Source: Enterobacter kobei (GTDB lineage: Bacteria; Pseudomonadota; Gammaproteobacteria; Enterobacterales; Enterobacteriaceae). Taken from it: a stretch of 64,000 nucleotides of DNA. Location of the stretch: the NCBI RefSeq assembly GCF_018323985.1, contig NZ_AP024590.1:2542001-2606000 (forward strand). The letters run 5' to 3'. The position numbers and the translations under genes are program-made. Positions 55,430 to 64,000 of the stretch are shown here, piece after piece. Numbering within the stretch: the first letter of the stretch is position 1; each line of letters starts with the position of its first letter. The notes below the pieces were generated by a model. It had not been told where the DNA came from and did not search any database. It was given only the letters and a program-made list of their open reading frames with translations.

Positions 55430-56410
55430 TTAGCGCCCGGCCTTTAATAATAGCCAGATAAACACAGGTGCGCCCAGTGTGGCAGTCACCACGCCAATCG
55501 GCAGCTCTGCCGCATTCAGCGCCAGACGTGCCACGATATCGGCAAACAGCAGTGCTGCCGCCCCGGCCAGCGCACAGGCGGGGAGCAGGACTCGATGATC
55601 GGTCATACCGCACAGGCGCAGAATATGGGGGATCACCAGGCCGATAAAACCAATCGCGCCTGCCAGCGCCACGCTAACGCCCACCATCCAGCCGGTGGCG
55701 ACCACCAGCACGTTACGCCAGAACCACAGCGACAGTCCCAGTTGGCGGGCTGAGGTTTCTCCCAGCGCCAGCATATTAAGCGGCTGCGACTGGAGGCATA
55801 CCCACGCCATAACAGGCACCAGCGCCAGCATCAACCAGCTTTGTTGCCAGTCCACACCACCAAAGCCGCCCATCATCCAGTACATCAACTGGCGCAAATC
55901 AAAGGAGGTGGAGAAATAGATCGCCCAGGTCATCAGGGCGCTACAGATAATGCCCAGCGCCACGCCCGCCAGCAGCAGACGGCTGGTTGACAGGTGGCGG
56001 CGTGCAAAACGCAGCAGAATAAGGGTAATGACCAGCGCGCCGCAGATGGCACACAGCCCCAGCGCCCACTCGGGCAACATGCCCTGCCCGAGCAGCACAG
56101 CAGCGATGAGACCGACCCCTGCCCCGTTTGAGACGCCCAGTAGCCCCGGCTCCGCCAGTGGGTTTTCAAACAGTGCCTGCATGATCGCCCCACAGAGCGC
56201 CAGCGCGCCGCCCACCAGCATTACTGCGACGGTTCTCGGCAGACGGATTTGCCAGACAAACAAGCGGCCCGTGTCGCTAAACCAGGCGTCCGGGGCGATC
56301 CATACATCCCCGGCACACAGGCTGAGGGTGCAGGCGATAAGCAGCAACAGGGCGAGGATGCACAGCCTGCGACGATCCTGGCGGTGCTGAAGACGGGCAA
56401 GAGCCTGCAT
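55430..56410 (-). CDS. btuC: Vitamin B12 ABC transporter permease BtuC
   Basis: Inner-membrane permease of the BtuCD-F system, 326 residues, as in E. coli. It is a FecCD-family protein with about ten helices. Family motifs include RLPRTVAVMLVGGALALCGAIMQALFENPLAEPGLLGVSNGAG and the coupling helix GAIGFIGLVIPHILRL. A GC-rich hairpin (GCCGGG...CCCGGC, 55422-55442) overlaps the stop codon ahead of btuE and may tune expression of the downstream genes. Confidence 0.96.
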   Translation of the reverse strand: MQALARLQHRQDRRRLCILALLLLIACTLSLCAGDVWIAPDAWFSDTGRLFVWQIRLPRTVAVMLVGGALALCGAIMQALFENPLAEPGLLGVSNGAGVGLIAAVLLGQGMLPEWALGLCAICGALVITLILLRFARRHLSTSRLLLAGVALGIICSALMTWAIYFSTSFDLRQLMYWMMGGFGGVDWQQSWLMLALVPVMAWVCLQSQPLNMLALGETSARQLGLSLWFWRNVLVVATGWMVGVSVALAGAIGFIGLVIPHILRLCGMTDHRVLLPACALAGAAALLFADIVARLALNAAELPIGVVTATLGAPVFIWLLLKAGR

Positions 56411-56472
56411 AGTGTCCGAAATTCGGTGAAATGATGTGTTTGATTTTAATGCTGATATTGCAATGAGGAAAG

Positions 56473-56499
56473 AAAAAAGGCCGCATTTGCGGCCTTTTT
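56473..56499 (-). terminator. Terminator after ihfA
   Basis: AAAAGGCCGC-ATTT-GCGGCCTTTT with A/T tracts on both sides, between ihfA and btuC. Confidence 0.92.
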
Positions 56500-56511
56500 G
56501 GTTAGTTCAGA

Positions 56512-56811
56512 TTACTCTGCTTTGGGCGAAGCGTTTTCGACGCGGCTTTTTAACTTCTGGCCGGGTCTGAAGGTCACCACGCGCCGGGCTGTAATGGGAA
56601 TATCTTCGCCCGTTTTCGGGTTACGTCCCGGGCGTTGATTCTTATCACGCAAATCGAAATTACCGAAGCCAGAGAGTTTCACCTGTTCACCGTTTTCCAG
56701 AGCGCGACGGATCTCTTCGAAAAACAGCTCTACAAGCTCTTTGGCATCTCGTTTGCTAAGCCCAAGCTTATCAAACAGATATTCTGACATTTCAGCTTTT
56801 GTTAGCGCCAT
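56512..56811 (-). CDS. ihfA: Integration host factor, alpha subunit
   Basis: DNA-bending protein that pairs with IhfB. It has 99 residues, as in E. coli, with the DNA-binding arm NQRPGRNPKTGEDIPITARRVVTFRPGQKLKSRVE, whose proline intercalates into the minor groove. It starts four bases after the pheT stop, as the last gene of the pheMST-ihfA operon. Confidence 0.97.
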   Translation of the reverse strand: MALTKAEMSEYLFDKLGLSKRDAKELVELFFEEIRRALENGEQVKLSGFGNFDLRDKNQRPGRNPKTGEDIPITARRVVTFRPGQKLKSRVENASPKAE

Positions 56812-56815
56812 AGGT

Positions 56816-59203
56816 TCAATCCCTCAATGATGCCTGGAATCGCTCTTTTAATGCCTCTACGCATCTGGCAACGGTAGTGGCAATATCCTCTTCTTCGAGT
56901 GTACGGCTGTTATCCTGAAGGATCAGGCTGATAGCGAGGCTCTTATAGCCCTCCGCCACACCCTTGCCGCGGTACACGTCAAATAAGTTTACGCCAACTA
57001 CCTGATTTACGCCAACTTTCTTACATTCAGCCAAAACATCTGCTGCGGGTACATTTTCAGCGACCACAACAGCGATGTCGCGGCGGTTTGCCGGGAAGCG
57101 GGAAATCTCCTGCGCCTGAGGCACCACGCGGTCTGCGACCTTGTTCCACTCCAGCTCAAACACGATGGTACGACCATTGAGATCCAGCTTGCGCTCCAGC
57201 TCAGGATGCACAACACCAATGAAACCAACGCGTTCGCCTTTCAGATAAATCGCGGCAGACTGGCCCGGATGCAGCGCCGGATTTGCCTCGGCTTTAAACT
57301 GAATGTTGCTCAGTTGGCCGGTCAGATCGAGCACAGATTCCAGATCGCCTTTCAAATCATAGAAATCAACGCTCTCTTTTGCCAGATTCCAGTGCTCATC
57401 GTGACGGTTGCCACAAATTACGCCGGCCAGCATCAGATCCTGACGGATACCCAGGTTTGCAGAAGTATCAGGGACAAAGCGCAGACCCGATTCAAAAATG
57501 CGCACGCGGTTCTGCTGACGGTTCTGGTTGTAAGTCACTGTGGCCAGCAGGCCCGTCCACAGGGACAGACGCATTGCTGACATTTCGCTGGAGATCGGGC
57601 TTGGCAGGATCAGCGCTTCCTCACCAGGATGCACCAGTTGCTGCACTTTCGGATCCACGAAGCTATAGGTGATAACTTCCTGATAACCTTTGTCGATGAG
57701 CAGTGTTTTCACGCGCTTCAGCGACAGATCTGCTTCGCGGTGCTGACCCATGATCAGACCGGCTTGCACCGGTTCGTCCGGAATGTTGTTGTAGCCGTAG
57801 ATACGCGCCACTTCTTCAACCAAATCTTCCTCGATGGTGATATCGAAGCGCCAGGACGGGGCAACAGCCTGCCACTGATCCTGCCCTTCGGTCACCTCAC
57901 AACCCAGACGGCGCAGAATGTCGCTCACCTGCGCATCCGCAATGTGATGACCGATCAGGCGATCCAGTTTGCTGCGGCGCAGGGTGATGGTCGCCGGTTT
58001 CGGCAATGCGGCGTCGTGAGTGACGTCGATCACCGGACCCGCGTTACCGCCGCAGATGTCGATCAGCAGACGAGTCGCGCGCTCCATGGCTTTGAACTGC
58101 AACGCCGGATCCACGCCACGCTCGTAACGATGGGATGCATCGGTGTGCAGGCCATGACGGCGTGCGCGACCGGTGATGGACAACGGGCTGAAGAAGGCGC
58201 ATTCCAGCAGCACATCCTGCGTCTGGTCATTCACGCCGGAGTGTTCGCCGCCGAAGATACCCGCCATCGCCAGCGCTTTGCTGTGGTCAGCAATAACCAG
58301 CGTGTCAGCGCTGAGCTTCGCTTCGTTGCCGTCCAGCAGCACCAGGGTTTCACCCTCTTTTGCCATACGCACCACGATGCCGCCGTCAATACGGTTCAGA
58401 TCGAAGGCGTGCATCGGCTGACCCAGCTCCAGCAGCACATAGTTGGTCACGTCAACCACGGCATCGATAGAACGAATACCGCAGCGGCGCAGTTTCTCTT
58501 TCATCCACAGCGGCGTAGGTGCGCTGACGTTGATGCCTTTTACCACACGGCCCAGATAACGCGGGCAGGCGTCAGCCGCTTCAACTACGATCGGCAGCGT
58601 ATCGTTCACGGTCGCGGTGACCGGTGCGATGTCCGGCTCTACCAGGGGTGCCTGGTTCAGCACCGCCACATCGCGGGCGACACCGATGATGCCGAGGCAA
58701 TCGGCACGGTTTGGCGTCACGCTGATTTCGATGGTGTTATCGTCAAGCTTCAGGTAGTCGCGCAGGTCAGTGCCAATCGGCGCATCGGCAGGCAGCTCGA
58801 TGATACCGTTATGATCGTCGGAAATACCCAGCTCGGAGAAGGAGCAAAGCATACCTTCAGACGGCTCGCCGCGCAGTTTTGCCGCTTTAATTTTGAAATC
58901 GCCCGGCAGCACAGCGCCGACCGTCGCAACGGCAACTTTCAGACCCTGACGGCAGTTTGGCGCGCCACAGACAATATCCAGCAGGCGATCGCCGCCGACG
59001 TTCACTTTCGTCACGCGCAGTTTGTCGGCGTTCGGGTGCTGACCGCACTCCATCACTTCACCCACCACCACACCGGTAAAGCGGCCTGCGACTGGCTCCA
59101 CGCCGTCAACTTCCAGACCTGCCATGGTGATCTGACCGGACAGCGCTTCGCTGTCAATCGCCGGATTAACCCATTCGCGTAACCACAGTTCACTGAATTT
59201 CAT
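56816..59203 (-). CDS. pheT: Phenylalanyl-tRNA synthetase, beta subunit
   Basis: Large subunit of the heterotetrameric PheRS, with tRNA binding and editing functions. It has 795 residues, as in E. coli. The N-terminal OB-fold EMAP-like domain has VVGEVMECGQHPNADKLRVTKVNVG; the B3/B4 editing domain is in the first half; a C-terminal ferredoxin-like anticodon-binding domain ends FRASLRD. It begins 14 bases after pheS. Confidence 0.97.
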   Translation of the reverse strand: MKFSELWLREWVNPAIDSEALSGQITMAGLEVDGVEPVAGRFTGVVVGEVMECGQHPNADKLRVTKVNVGGDRLLDIVCGAPNCRQGLKVAVATVGAVLPGDFKIKAAKLRGEPSEGMLCSFSELGISDDHNGIIELPADAPIGTDLRDYLKLDDNTIEISVTPNRADCLGIIGVARDVAVLNQAPLVEPDIAPVTATVNDTLPIVVEAADACPRYLGRVVKGINVSAPTPLWMKEKLRRCGIRSIDAVVDVTNYVLLELGQPMHAFDLNRIDGGIVVRMAKEGETLVLLDGNEAKLSADTLVIADHSKALAMAGIFGGEHSGVNDQTQDVLLECAFFSPLSITGRARRHGLHTDASHRYERGVDPALQFKAMERATRLLIDICGGNAGPVIDVTHDAALPKPATITLRRSKLDRLIGHHIADAQVSDILRRLGCEVTEGQDQWQAVAPSWRFDITIEEDLVEEVARIYGYNNIPDEPVQAGLIMGQHREADLSLKRVKTLLIDKGYQEVITYSFVDPKVQQLVHPGEEALILPSPISSEMSAMRLSLWTGLLATVTYNQNRQQNRVRIFESGLRFVPDTSANLGIRQDLMLAGVICGNRHDEHWNLAKESVDFYDLKGDLESVLDLTGQLSNIQFKAEANPALHPGQSAAIYLKGERVGFIGVVHPELERKLDLNGRTIVFELEWNKVADRVVPQAQEISRFPANRRDIAVVVAENVPAADVLAECKKVGVNQVVGVNLFDVYRGKGVAEGYKSLAISLILQDNSRTLEEEDIATTVARCVEALKERFQASLRD

Positions 59204-59217
59204 TGTTTTGTCCTGCC

Positions 59218-60201
59218 TTATTTAAACTGTTTGAGGAAACGCAGATCGTTTTCGAAGAATGCACGTAAGTCGGTCACGCCGTAACGCAGCATGGTCAGAC
59301 GCTCCATGCCCATACCGAACGCAAAGCCGGAATAAATTTCCGGATCGATGCCGACATTGCGCAGCACGTTCGGATGCACCATGCCGCAGCCCAGCACTTC
59401 CAGCCATTTGCCGTTTTTACCCATCACATCCACTTCCGCAGAAGGTTCGGTGAACGGGAAATAGGACGGACGGAAACGGATCTGCAGATCCTCTTCAAAG
59501 AAGTTACGCAGGAAGTCGTGCAGCGTGCCTTTCAGATTGGTGAAGCTGATGTTGGTATCAACAATCAGGCCTTCCATCTGATTGAACATCGGGGTGTGCG
59601 TCTGATCGTAATCGTTACGGTACACACGACCTGGCGCGATAATGCGGATCGGCGGCTGCTGATTGGCCATGGTACGGATCTGCACGCCAGAGGTTTGCGT
59701 ACGCAGCAGGCGGGTAGCATCGAACCAGAAGGTATCGTGATCGGCACGCGCCGGGTGATGGCCTGGAATGTTCAGGGCATCGAAGTTGTGATAGTCGTCT
59801 TCGATTTCCGGCCCGGTCGCTACGGTAAAGCCAAGCTCACCGAAAAAGCTTTCGATACGATCGATGGTGCGCGTTACCGGGTGCAGACCACCGTTTTCAA
59901 TGCGACGCCCCGGCAGGGAAACATCGATAGTTTCAGCGGCCAGACGGGCATTGAGTGCAGCATTTTCCAGATCGGCTTTACGGGCATTCAGCGCCTGCTG
60001 AACCTGCTCTTTGGCTTCATTGATCACCGCACCGGCTGCCGGACGCTCTTCAGGTGGCAACTCACGCAGCGTGGTCATCTGAAGGGTCAGTTGCCCTTTT
60101 TTACCCAGATATTCGACGCGCACATTATCTAATGCGGCAACATCTGAAGCCTCGTTAATGGCTGCCCTGGCGCTGGCAACCAGCTCTGCGAGATGTGACA
60201 T
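59218..60201 (-). CDS. pheS: Phenylalanyl-tRNA synthetase, alpha subunit
   Basis: Catalytic subunit of PheRS, class II. It has 327 residues from the start at 60201 (MSHLAELVASARAAI). It has an N-terminal coiled coil (to about residue 85), motif 2 with RIIAPGRVYRNDYDQTHTPMFNQMEG, and motif 3 SGFAFGMGMERLTMLRYG, whose alanine is the position relevant to substrate size. Preceded by the pheM leader and attenuator. Confidence 0.97.
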   Translation of the reverse strand: MSHLAELVASARAAINEASDVAALDNVRVEYLGKKGQLTLQMTTLRELPPEERPAAGAVINEAKEQVQQALNARKADLENAALNARLAAETIDVSLPGRRIENGGLHPVTRTIDRIESFFGELGFTVATGPEIEDDYHNFDALNIPGHHPARADHDTFWFDATRLLRTQTSGVQIRTMANQQPPIRIIAPGRVYRNDYDQTHTPMFNQMEGLIVDTNISFTNLKGTLHDFLRNFFEEDLQIRFRPSYFPFTEPSAEVDVMGKNGKWLEVLGCGMVHPNVLRNVGIDPEIYSGFAFGMGMERLTMLRYGVTDLRAFFENDLRFLKQFK

Positions 60202-60265
60202 GGTTTTCCTCATTATGTCGGTGCAGACACCGTTATGGTGGTCTCTTATTTTTAAAAATCAGGCA

Positions 60266-60292
60266 TAAAAAAAGCCTCCATCGGGAGGCTTT
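60266..60292 (-). terminator. pheST attenuator
   Basis: AGCCTCC-CGAT-GGAGGCT followed by T7 on the minus strand, between pheM and pheS. It is the transcription attenuator controlled by translation of the Phe-rich leader. Confidence 0.9.
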
Positions 60293-60337
60293 CTGGCGCT
60301 GTTTTTCGTTTCTTCTTTCACGCGCTAGCCTCCTGAT

Positions 60338-60382
60338 TCAGGTGCTAAAGTAAAAAAAGAAGCGGAAAATAGCAGCATTCAT
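60338..60382 (-). CDS. pheM: phe leader peptide PheM
   Basis: The 14-residue peptide [14 protein letters not shown] is identical to E. coli PheM and contains five Phe. Ribosome stalling at the Phe codons when charged tRNA-Phe is scarce prevents formation of the attenuator hairpin and lets pheST be transcribed. The stop is followed by AGGAGG. Too short to be found by ordinary gene calling. Confidence 0.94.
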
Positions 60383-60420
60383 GCTTGCGTTACCTTGTGT
60401 GGAAAAAAACGATACTGCCT

Positions 60421-60449
60421 ATTGAAAAGGCCGGACGACGAATTGTCAA
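60421..60449 (-). promoter_or_regulatory. pheM-pheST promoter
   Basis: On the minus strand TTGACA (60449-60444), a 17-base spacer and TTCAAT (60426-60421) form a good sigma-70 promoter about 38 bases ahead of pheM. Confidence 0.7.
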
Positions 60450-60470
60450 CAAAATGACGGTATTACAAAT

Positions 60471-60496
60471 AAAAAAGAGGGAGCTAAGCCCCCTCT
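60471..60496 (-). terminator. Terminator after rplT
   Basis: On the minus strand AGAGGG...CCCTCT followed by T6, separating rplT from the pheM promoter. Some readthrough into pheST is known in E. coli. Confidence 0.75.
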
Positions 60497-60506
60497 CTTC
60501 ACTGGC

Positions 60507-60863
60507 TTATGCCAGAGCTGCTTTCGCTTTTTCGACCAGGGCAGCGAATGCCACTTTGTCGAATACAGCGATGTCAGCCAGAATCTTACGGTCGATTTCA
60601 ACAGAGGCTTTTTTCAGGCCGTTGATGAATTTGCTGTAAGAAATACCGTTCTGACGTGCTGCTGCGTTAATACGCGCAATCCACAGTTGACGGAACTGAC
60701 GCTTTTTCTGACGACGGTCACGATAAGCGTACTGACCTGCTTTGATAACAGCCTGGAAGGCAACGCGGTAAACGCGTGAACGCGCACCGTAGTAACCTTT
60801 AGCTTGTTTCAAAATTTTCTTGTGACGTGCACGTGCAACTACACCACGTTTTACGCGAGCCAT
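60507..60863 (-). CDS. rplT: 50S ribosomal protein L20
   Basis: Binds 23S rRNA early in assembly and represses translation of its own operon. It has 118 residues, as in E. coli. The N-terminal half is very basic (KRGVVARARHKKILKQAKGYYGARSRVYRVA), and the C-terminal globular domain has LWIARINAAARQNGISYSKFINGLKKA. It is encoded 46 bases after rpmI. Confidence 0.98.
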   Translation of the reverse strand: MARVKRGVVARARHKKILKQAKGYYGARSRVYRVAFQAVIKAGQYAYRDRRQKKRQFRQLWIARINAAARQNGISYSKFINGLKKASVEIDRKILADIAVFDKVAFAALVEKAKAALA

Positions 60864-60909
60864 ATGTGCTCTCCTGTATCTATTCTTAAAAAGTTAAAAG
60901 GTTAACGAC

Positions 60910-61131
<222 letters not shown>

Positions 61132-61198
61132 TTAATAAACGAAACAAAGGCGAATCAATCCCGTGAGCATGGCCCACAGGAATGATTACTTGATGGCC

Positions 61199-61741
61199 TT
61201 ACTGTTTCTTCTTAGGAGCAAGCACCATGATCATCTGGCGGCCTTCGATCTTCGATGGGAAGGATTCGACCACTGCCAGTTCACTCAGATCTTCACGGAC
61301 GCGATTAAGCACTTCCATACCAATCTGCTGGTGAGCCATCTCACGACCGCGGAAACGCAGTGTGATCTTAGCTTTATCACCCTCTTCCAGAAAGCGAACC
61401 AGGCTGCGGAGTTTTACCTGGTAGTCGCCATCGTCGGTACCAGGTCGGAATTTGATTTCCTTAACCTGGATAACTTTTTGCTTCTTCTTCTGTTCCTTAG
61501 AAGATTTGCTTTTTTCATAGAGGAACTTGCCGTAATCCATTATACGACAAACGGGCGGCTCGGCGTTAGGGCTAATTTCTACTAAATCGACCCCGGCTTC
61601 GTCAGCTTTTTCCTGAGCTTCTCTCAAATTCACAATACCAAGCGGTTCGCCTTCCAGACCTGTTAAGCGAACTTCTGTGGCGCGAATCTCGCCATTGATG
61701 CGATTCGGTCGCGCCGTTTGAACTCGTTTTCCGCCTTTAAT
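61199..61741 (-). CDS. infC: Translation initiation factor IF-3 (AUU start)
   Basis: Binds the 30S subunit and proof-reads start-codon choice. The open frame continues upstream of the first ATG (61633) to an ATT at 61741, giving a 180-residue protein with conserved KGGKRVQTARPNRINGEIRA. The rare AUU start is the basis of autoregulation in E. coli, because IF-3 discriminates against it. GGAGGA lies just ahead, inside the end of thrS, four bases upstream. Confidence 0.95.
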   Translation of the reverse strand: MKGGKRVQTARPNRINGEIRATEVRLTGLEGEPLGIVNLREAQEKADEAGVDLVEISPNAEPPVCRIMDYGKFLYEKSKSSKEQKKKQKVIQVKEIKFRPGTDDGDYQVKLRSLVRFLEEGDKAKITLRFRGREMAHQQIGMEVLNRVREDLSELAVVESFPSKIEGRQMIMVLAPKKKQ

Positions 61742-61744
61742 ACT

Positions 61745-63673
61745 TTATTCCTCCAGTTGTTGAAGACTGCGGCTGCGAATCTCTTGTTGCAGCTTCTCGA
61801 TAACTTCATTTACGTCCAGGCTACCCAGGTCTTTACCTCGACGGGTACGCACGGCTACTTTGCCGGCCTCAACCTCTTTGTCCCCACAAACCAGCATATA
61901 AGGGACACGACGTAAAGTGTGCTCACGGATTTTAAAGCCAATCTTCTCGTTTCTCAAGTCTGCTTTAACGCGAATGCCGGCATTTTGCAGTTTGCGTGTC
62001 AATTCGTTGACATATTCAGCCTGAGAATCAGTGATATTCATAACCACTACCTGCACTGGCGCAAGCCAGGTTGGGAAGAAGCCCGCAAATTCTTCGGTCA
62101 GGATGCCGATAAAGCGCTCCAGTGAACCGAGGATGGCGCGGTGAATCATCACCGGAACTTGTCGCTCGTTGTTTTCGCCAACATAAGAGGCGCTCAGACG
62201 AGACGGCAAGGAGAAGTCCAGCTGTACAGTACCGCACTGCCATGCACGATCGAGGCAGTCATACAGTGTAAATTCAATTTTCGGACCGTAGAACGCGCCT
62301 TCACCCAGTTGATACTCAAACGGGATGTTGTTCTCTTCCAGCGCGACTGCCAGATCCGCCTCAGCACGATCCCACATCTCGTCGCTACCGATACGTTTTT
62401 CGGGACGAGTGGAGAGTTTGACGACGATTTTCTCGAAGCCAAAAGTGCTGTACATATCGTAGACCAAACGAATACAGGCATTCACTTCATCGCGCACCTG
62501 CTCTTCTGTACAGAAGATATGGGCGTCATCCTGAGTGAATCCACGTACACGCATCAGTCCATGTAACGCGCCTGATGGCTCGTTACGGTGACAGCTGCCA
62601 AATTCTGCCATACGCAGTGGCAGGTCACGGTAAGATTTTAGACCCTGATTGAAGATCTGCACGTGACCCGGGCAGTTCATCGGTTTGATGCAGTATTCAC
62701 GGTTCTCAGAAGAGGTCGTAAACATGGCATCTTTATAGTTGTCCCAGTGGCCGGTTTTTTCCCACAGCACACGGTCCATCATGAACGGGCCTTTCACTTC
62801 CTGATACTGGTACTCTTTCAGTTTAGAACGTACAAACGTTTCCAGTTCACGGAAAATAGTCCAGCCATCGTTGTGCCAGAATACCATACCTGGCGCTTCT
62901 TCCTGCATATGATACAGGTCGAGCTGCTTACCGATTTTACGGTGATCGCGTTTTGCGGCCTCTTCCAGACGCTGCAAATAGGCGTTCAGCGCTTTTTTAT
63001 CTGCCCACGCGGTACCGTAGATACGCTGCAACATCTTATTGTTGCTGTCGCCACGCCAGTACGCGCCCGCGGTTTTCATCAGTTTGAAATGATGGCAGAA
63101 ACGCATGTTCGGCACGTGCGGACCGCGACACATGTCGACGTATTCCTGATGATGATACAAGCCAGGCTTGTCATCATGCGCAATGTTTTCATCGAGAATA
63201 GAGACTTTGTAGCTCTCGCCGCGGGATACGAAGGTTTCACGCGCTTCGTGCCAGCTGACTTTTTTCTTGATGACATCGTAGTTAGTTTCGGCGAGCTCAT
63301 GCATACGTTTTTCGAGCGCGTCGAGATCTTCCTGCGTCAGGGTATGGTCAAGGTCAATATCATAATAGAAACCATTATCGATAACCGGACCGATCGCCAT
63401 TTTGGTATTCGGCCACAGCTGCTTAATGGCATGCCCCAAAAGGTGCGCACAGGAGTGACGAATAATCTCCAGACCATCTTCATCTTTTGCGGTGATGATA
63501 GCCAACTGTGCATCGGTTTCTATAAGATCGGTTGCATCGACCAGCTCGCCATTAACACGTCCAGCGATACACGCTTTCGCGAGACCAGGACCGATATCCA
63601 GTGCGACATCTAATGGGCTTACTGCTTTATCGAAGTGACGTTGACTGCCGTCAGGAAGGGTAATAACTGGCAT
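61745..63673 (-). CDS. thrS: Threonyl-tRNA synthetase
   Basis: Class II synthetase of 642 residues, same as E. coli. The N-terminal TGS-like and editing domains (to about 240, with HSCAHLLGHAIKQLWP) are followed by the catalytic core. Zinc ligands are Cys334 (MNCPGHVQIF), His385 (TQDDAHIFC) and His511 (PVMIHRAILGS), and the anticodon-binding domain forms the C-terminus. It represses its own translation through a tRNA-like leader operator. Confidence 0.98.
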   Translation of the reverse strand: MPVITLPDGSQRHFDKAVSPLDVALDIGPGLAKACIAGRVNGELVDATDLIETDAQLAIITAKDEDGLEIIRHSCAHLLGHAIKQLWPNTKMAIGPVIDNGFYYDIDLDHTLTQEDLDALEKRMHELAETNYDVIKKKVSWHEARETFVSRGESYKVSILDENIAHDDKPGLYHHQEYVDMCRGPHVPNMRFCHHFKLMKTAGAYWRGDSNNKMLQRIYGTAWADKKALNAYLQRLEEAAKRDHRKIGKQLDLYHMQEEAPGMVFWHNDGWTIFRELETFVRSKLKEYQYQEVKGPFMMDRVLWEKTGHWDNYKDAMFTTSSENREYCIKPMNCPGHVQIFNQGLKSYRDLPLRMAEFGSCHRNEPSGALHGLMRVRGFTQDDAHIFCTEEQVRDEVNACIRLVYDMYSTFGFEKIVVKLSTRPEKRIGSDEMWDRAEADLAVALEENNIPFEYQLGEGAFYGPKIEFTLYDCLDRAWQCGTVQLDFSLPSRLSASYVGENNERQVPVMIHRAILGSLERFIGILTEEFAGFFPTWLAPVQVVVMNITDSQAEYVNELTRKLQNAGIRVKADLRNEKIGFKIREHTLRRVPYMLVCGDKEVEAGKVAVRTRRGKDLGSLDVNEVIEKLQQEIRSRSLQQLEE

Positions 63674-63887
63674 TTTATATCCTTATTTGCAGTGGTGACC
63701 CACACGAAAGATCACATACAAAACTATTTTCTAATAATTATCAGCAACATAGATAAGGTTTTCCGCTTCACTCTGCGGAATGTGTGCGCATTCTTAAATG
63801 CCGCACCCTTACCCTCTGCGGATAAGCTCCCCTCAGATACTACACGTCTAAGCCGTTGGTTAAAAGGCTCTTCGGGGGAAATGCAGG
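63674..63887 (-). promoter_or_regulatory. thrS leader with operator hairpin and promoter
   Basis: The leader ends AAATAAGGATATAAA ahead of the ATG. About 90-107 bases upstream a perfect stem TTCCGC...GCGGAA (63761-63780) resembles part of the tRNA-like operator bound by ThrRS in E. coli. TAGTAT on the minus strand (63842-63837) is a plausible -10, giving a leader near 157 bases, the length known in E. coli. Confidence 0.6.
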
Positions 63888-64000
63888 TCAGGCAGAGTTC
63901 GACAGCGCTTTAATTACCGCTTCCATGGCAACTTTGGTCAGTTCAGAACGCACGATGCGCTGGTTCGCCAGTGAGGTACGCAGTACGCCGGCAATAACAA
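63888..64000 (-). CDS. 3' end of an unrecognised gene
   Basis: The last 36 codons of a minus-strand gene cut by the right window edge. The reading is VIAGVLRTSLANQRIVRSEL and then TKVAMEAVIKALSNSA, with stop TGA at 63888-63890. It has codon use like the neighbours and no internal stop in the visible part. I do not recognise the family. It ends about 46 bases ahead of the proposed thrS -10. Confidence 0.5.
   Translation of the reverse strand, partial: VIAGVLRTSLANQRIVRSELTKVAMEAVIKALSNSA

Noticed and set aside
57629..59182. A 517-codon open frame antisense to pheT
   Set aside because: Shadow of pheT; the composition (many His, Gln, Arg, Cys) and absence of family motifs argue against a real protein.

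Overview
The window is a contiguous stretch of chromosome from a member of the Enterobacteriaceae. Gene order largely follows the Escherichia coli K-12 segment from rsxE-nth through dtpA, tyrS, slyA, nemA, purR, cfa, pykF, the suf operon, ppsA, aroH and btuCED to pheST and thrS. Protein sequences are close to, but clearly different from, E. coli. Taken with the content differences below, this suggests an Enterobacter-like genus, although the genus cannot be fixed from this window. No insertion sequence, prophage, plasmid function or CRISPR array was seen.

Layout. 1-8.7 kb: end of the Rsx complex, endonuclease III, peptide transporter DtpA, GstA, then tyrS-pdxH-mliC-anmK on the minus strand, slyB and slyA. 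8.8-19.9 kb: envelope efflux genes ydhIJK, sodC, ydhF, ydhL, the nemR-nemA-gloA electrophile detoxification operon, rnt, grxD, mepH, ydhP and the tiny membrane protein gene ynhF. 20-27.1 kb: purine regulation and transport (purR, punR, punC), cfa, ribE and mdtK. 27.3-30.5 kb: two tandem tRNA-Val(GAC) genes followed by a three-gene accessory cassette (DeoR-type regulator, inositol-monophosphatase-like enzyme, YbjJ-like MFS transporter) at the place where Salmonella carries SPI-2 and E. coli carries ydhR-ydhZ. 30.8-41.4 kb: pykF, lpp, ldtE, sufABCDSE, an lpxP-type acyltransferase gene and menI. 41.4-50.9 kb: ydiJ, ydiK, the sRNA RprA, ppsA/ppsR and aroH. 51-64 kb: selO, ydiV, nlpC, btuCED, ihfA, pheMST, rplT-rpmI-infC-thrS and the 3' end of one unrecognised gene.

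Several genes that E. coli has inside this segment are absent at their usual places: pdxY (gstA/tyrS junction), lhr (rnt/grxD), sodB (mepH/ydhP), ydhR-ydhZ (tRNA-Val/pykF) and the ydiL-aroD-ydiD block (rprA/ppsA). The first three junctions are very short and hold little more than a terminator. An lpxP-like gene is present beside suf instead of at its E. coli position.

Regulatory sites readable by eye include a PhoP-box promoter at slyB, an exact SlyA box at slyA, NemR boxes, two PUR boxes at purR, reciprocal Cra sites at pykF and ppsA, a Fur box at sufA, a TrpR operator at aroH, the pheM attenuator and a thrS leader hairpin. Unexplained palindromes stand in front of the cassette phosphatase gene, in the pykF-lpp gap, in the aroH leader and in the dtpA leader. 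The DeoR-IMPase-MFS cassette with its private 26-bp palindrome is the best candidate for an undescribed system.
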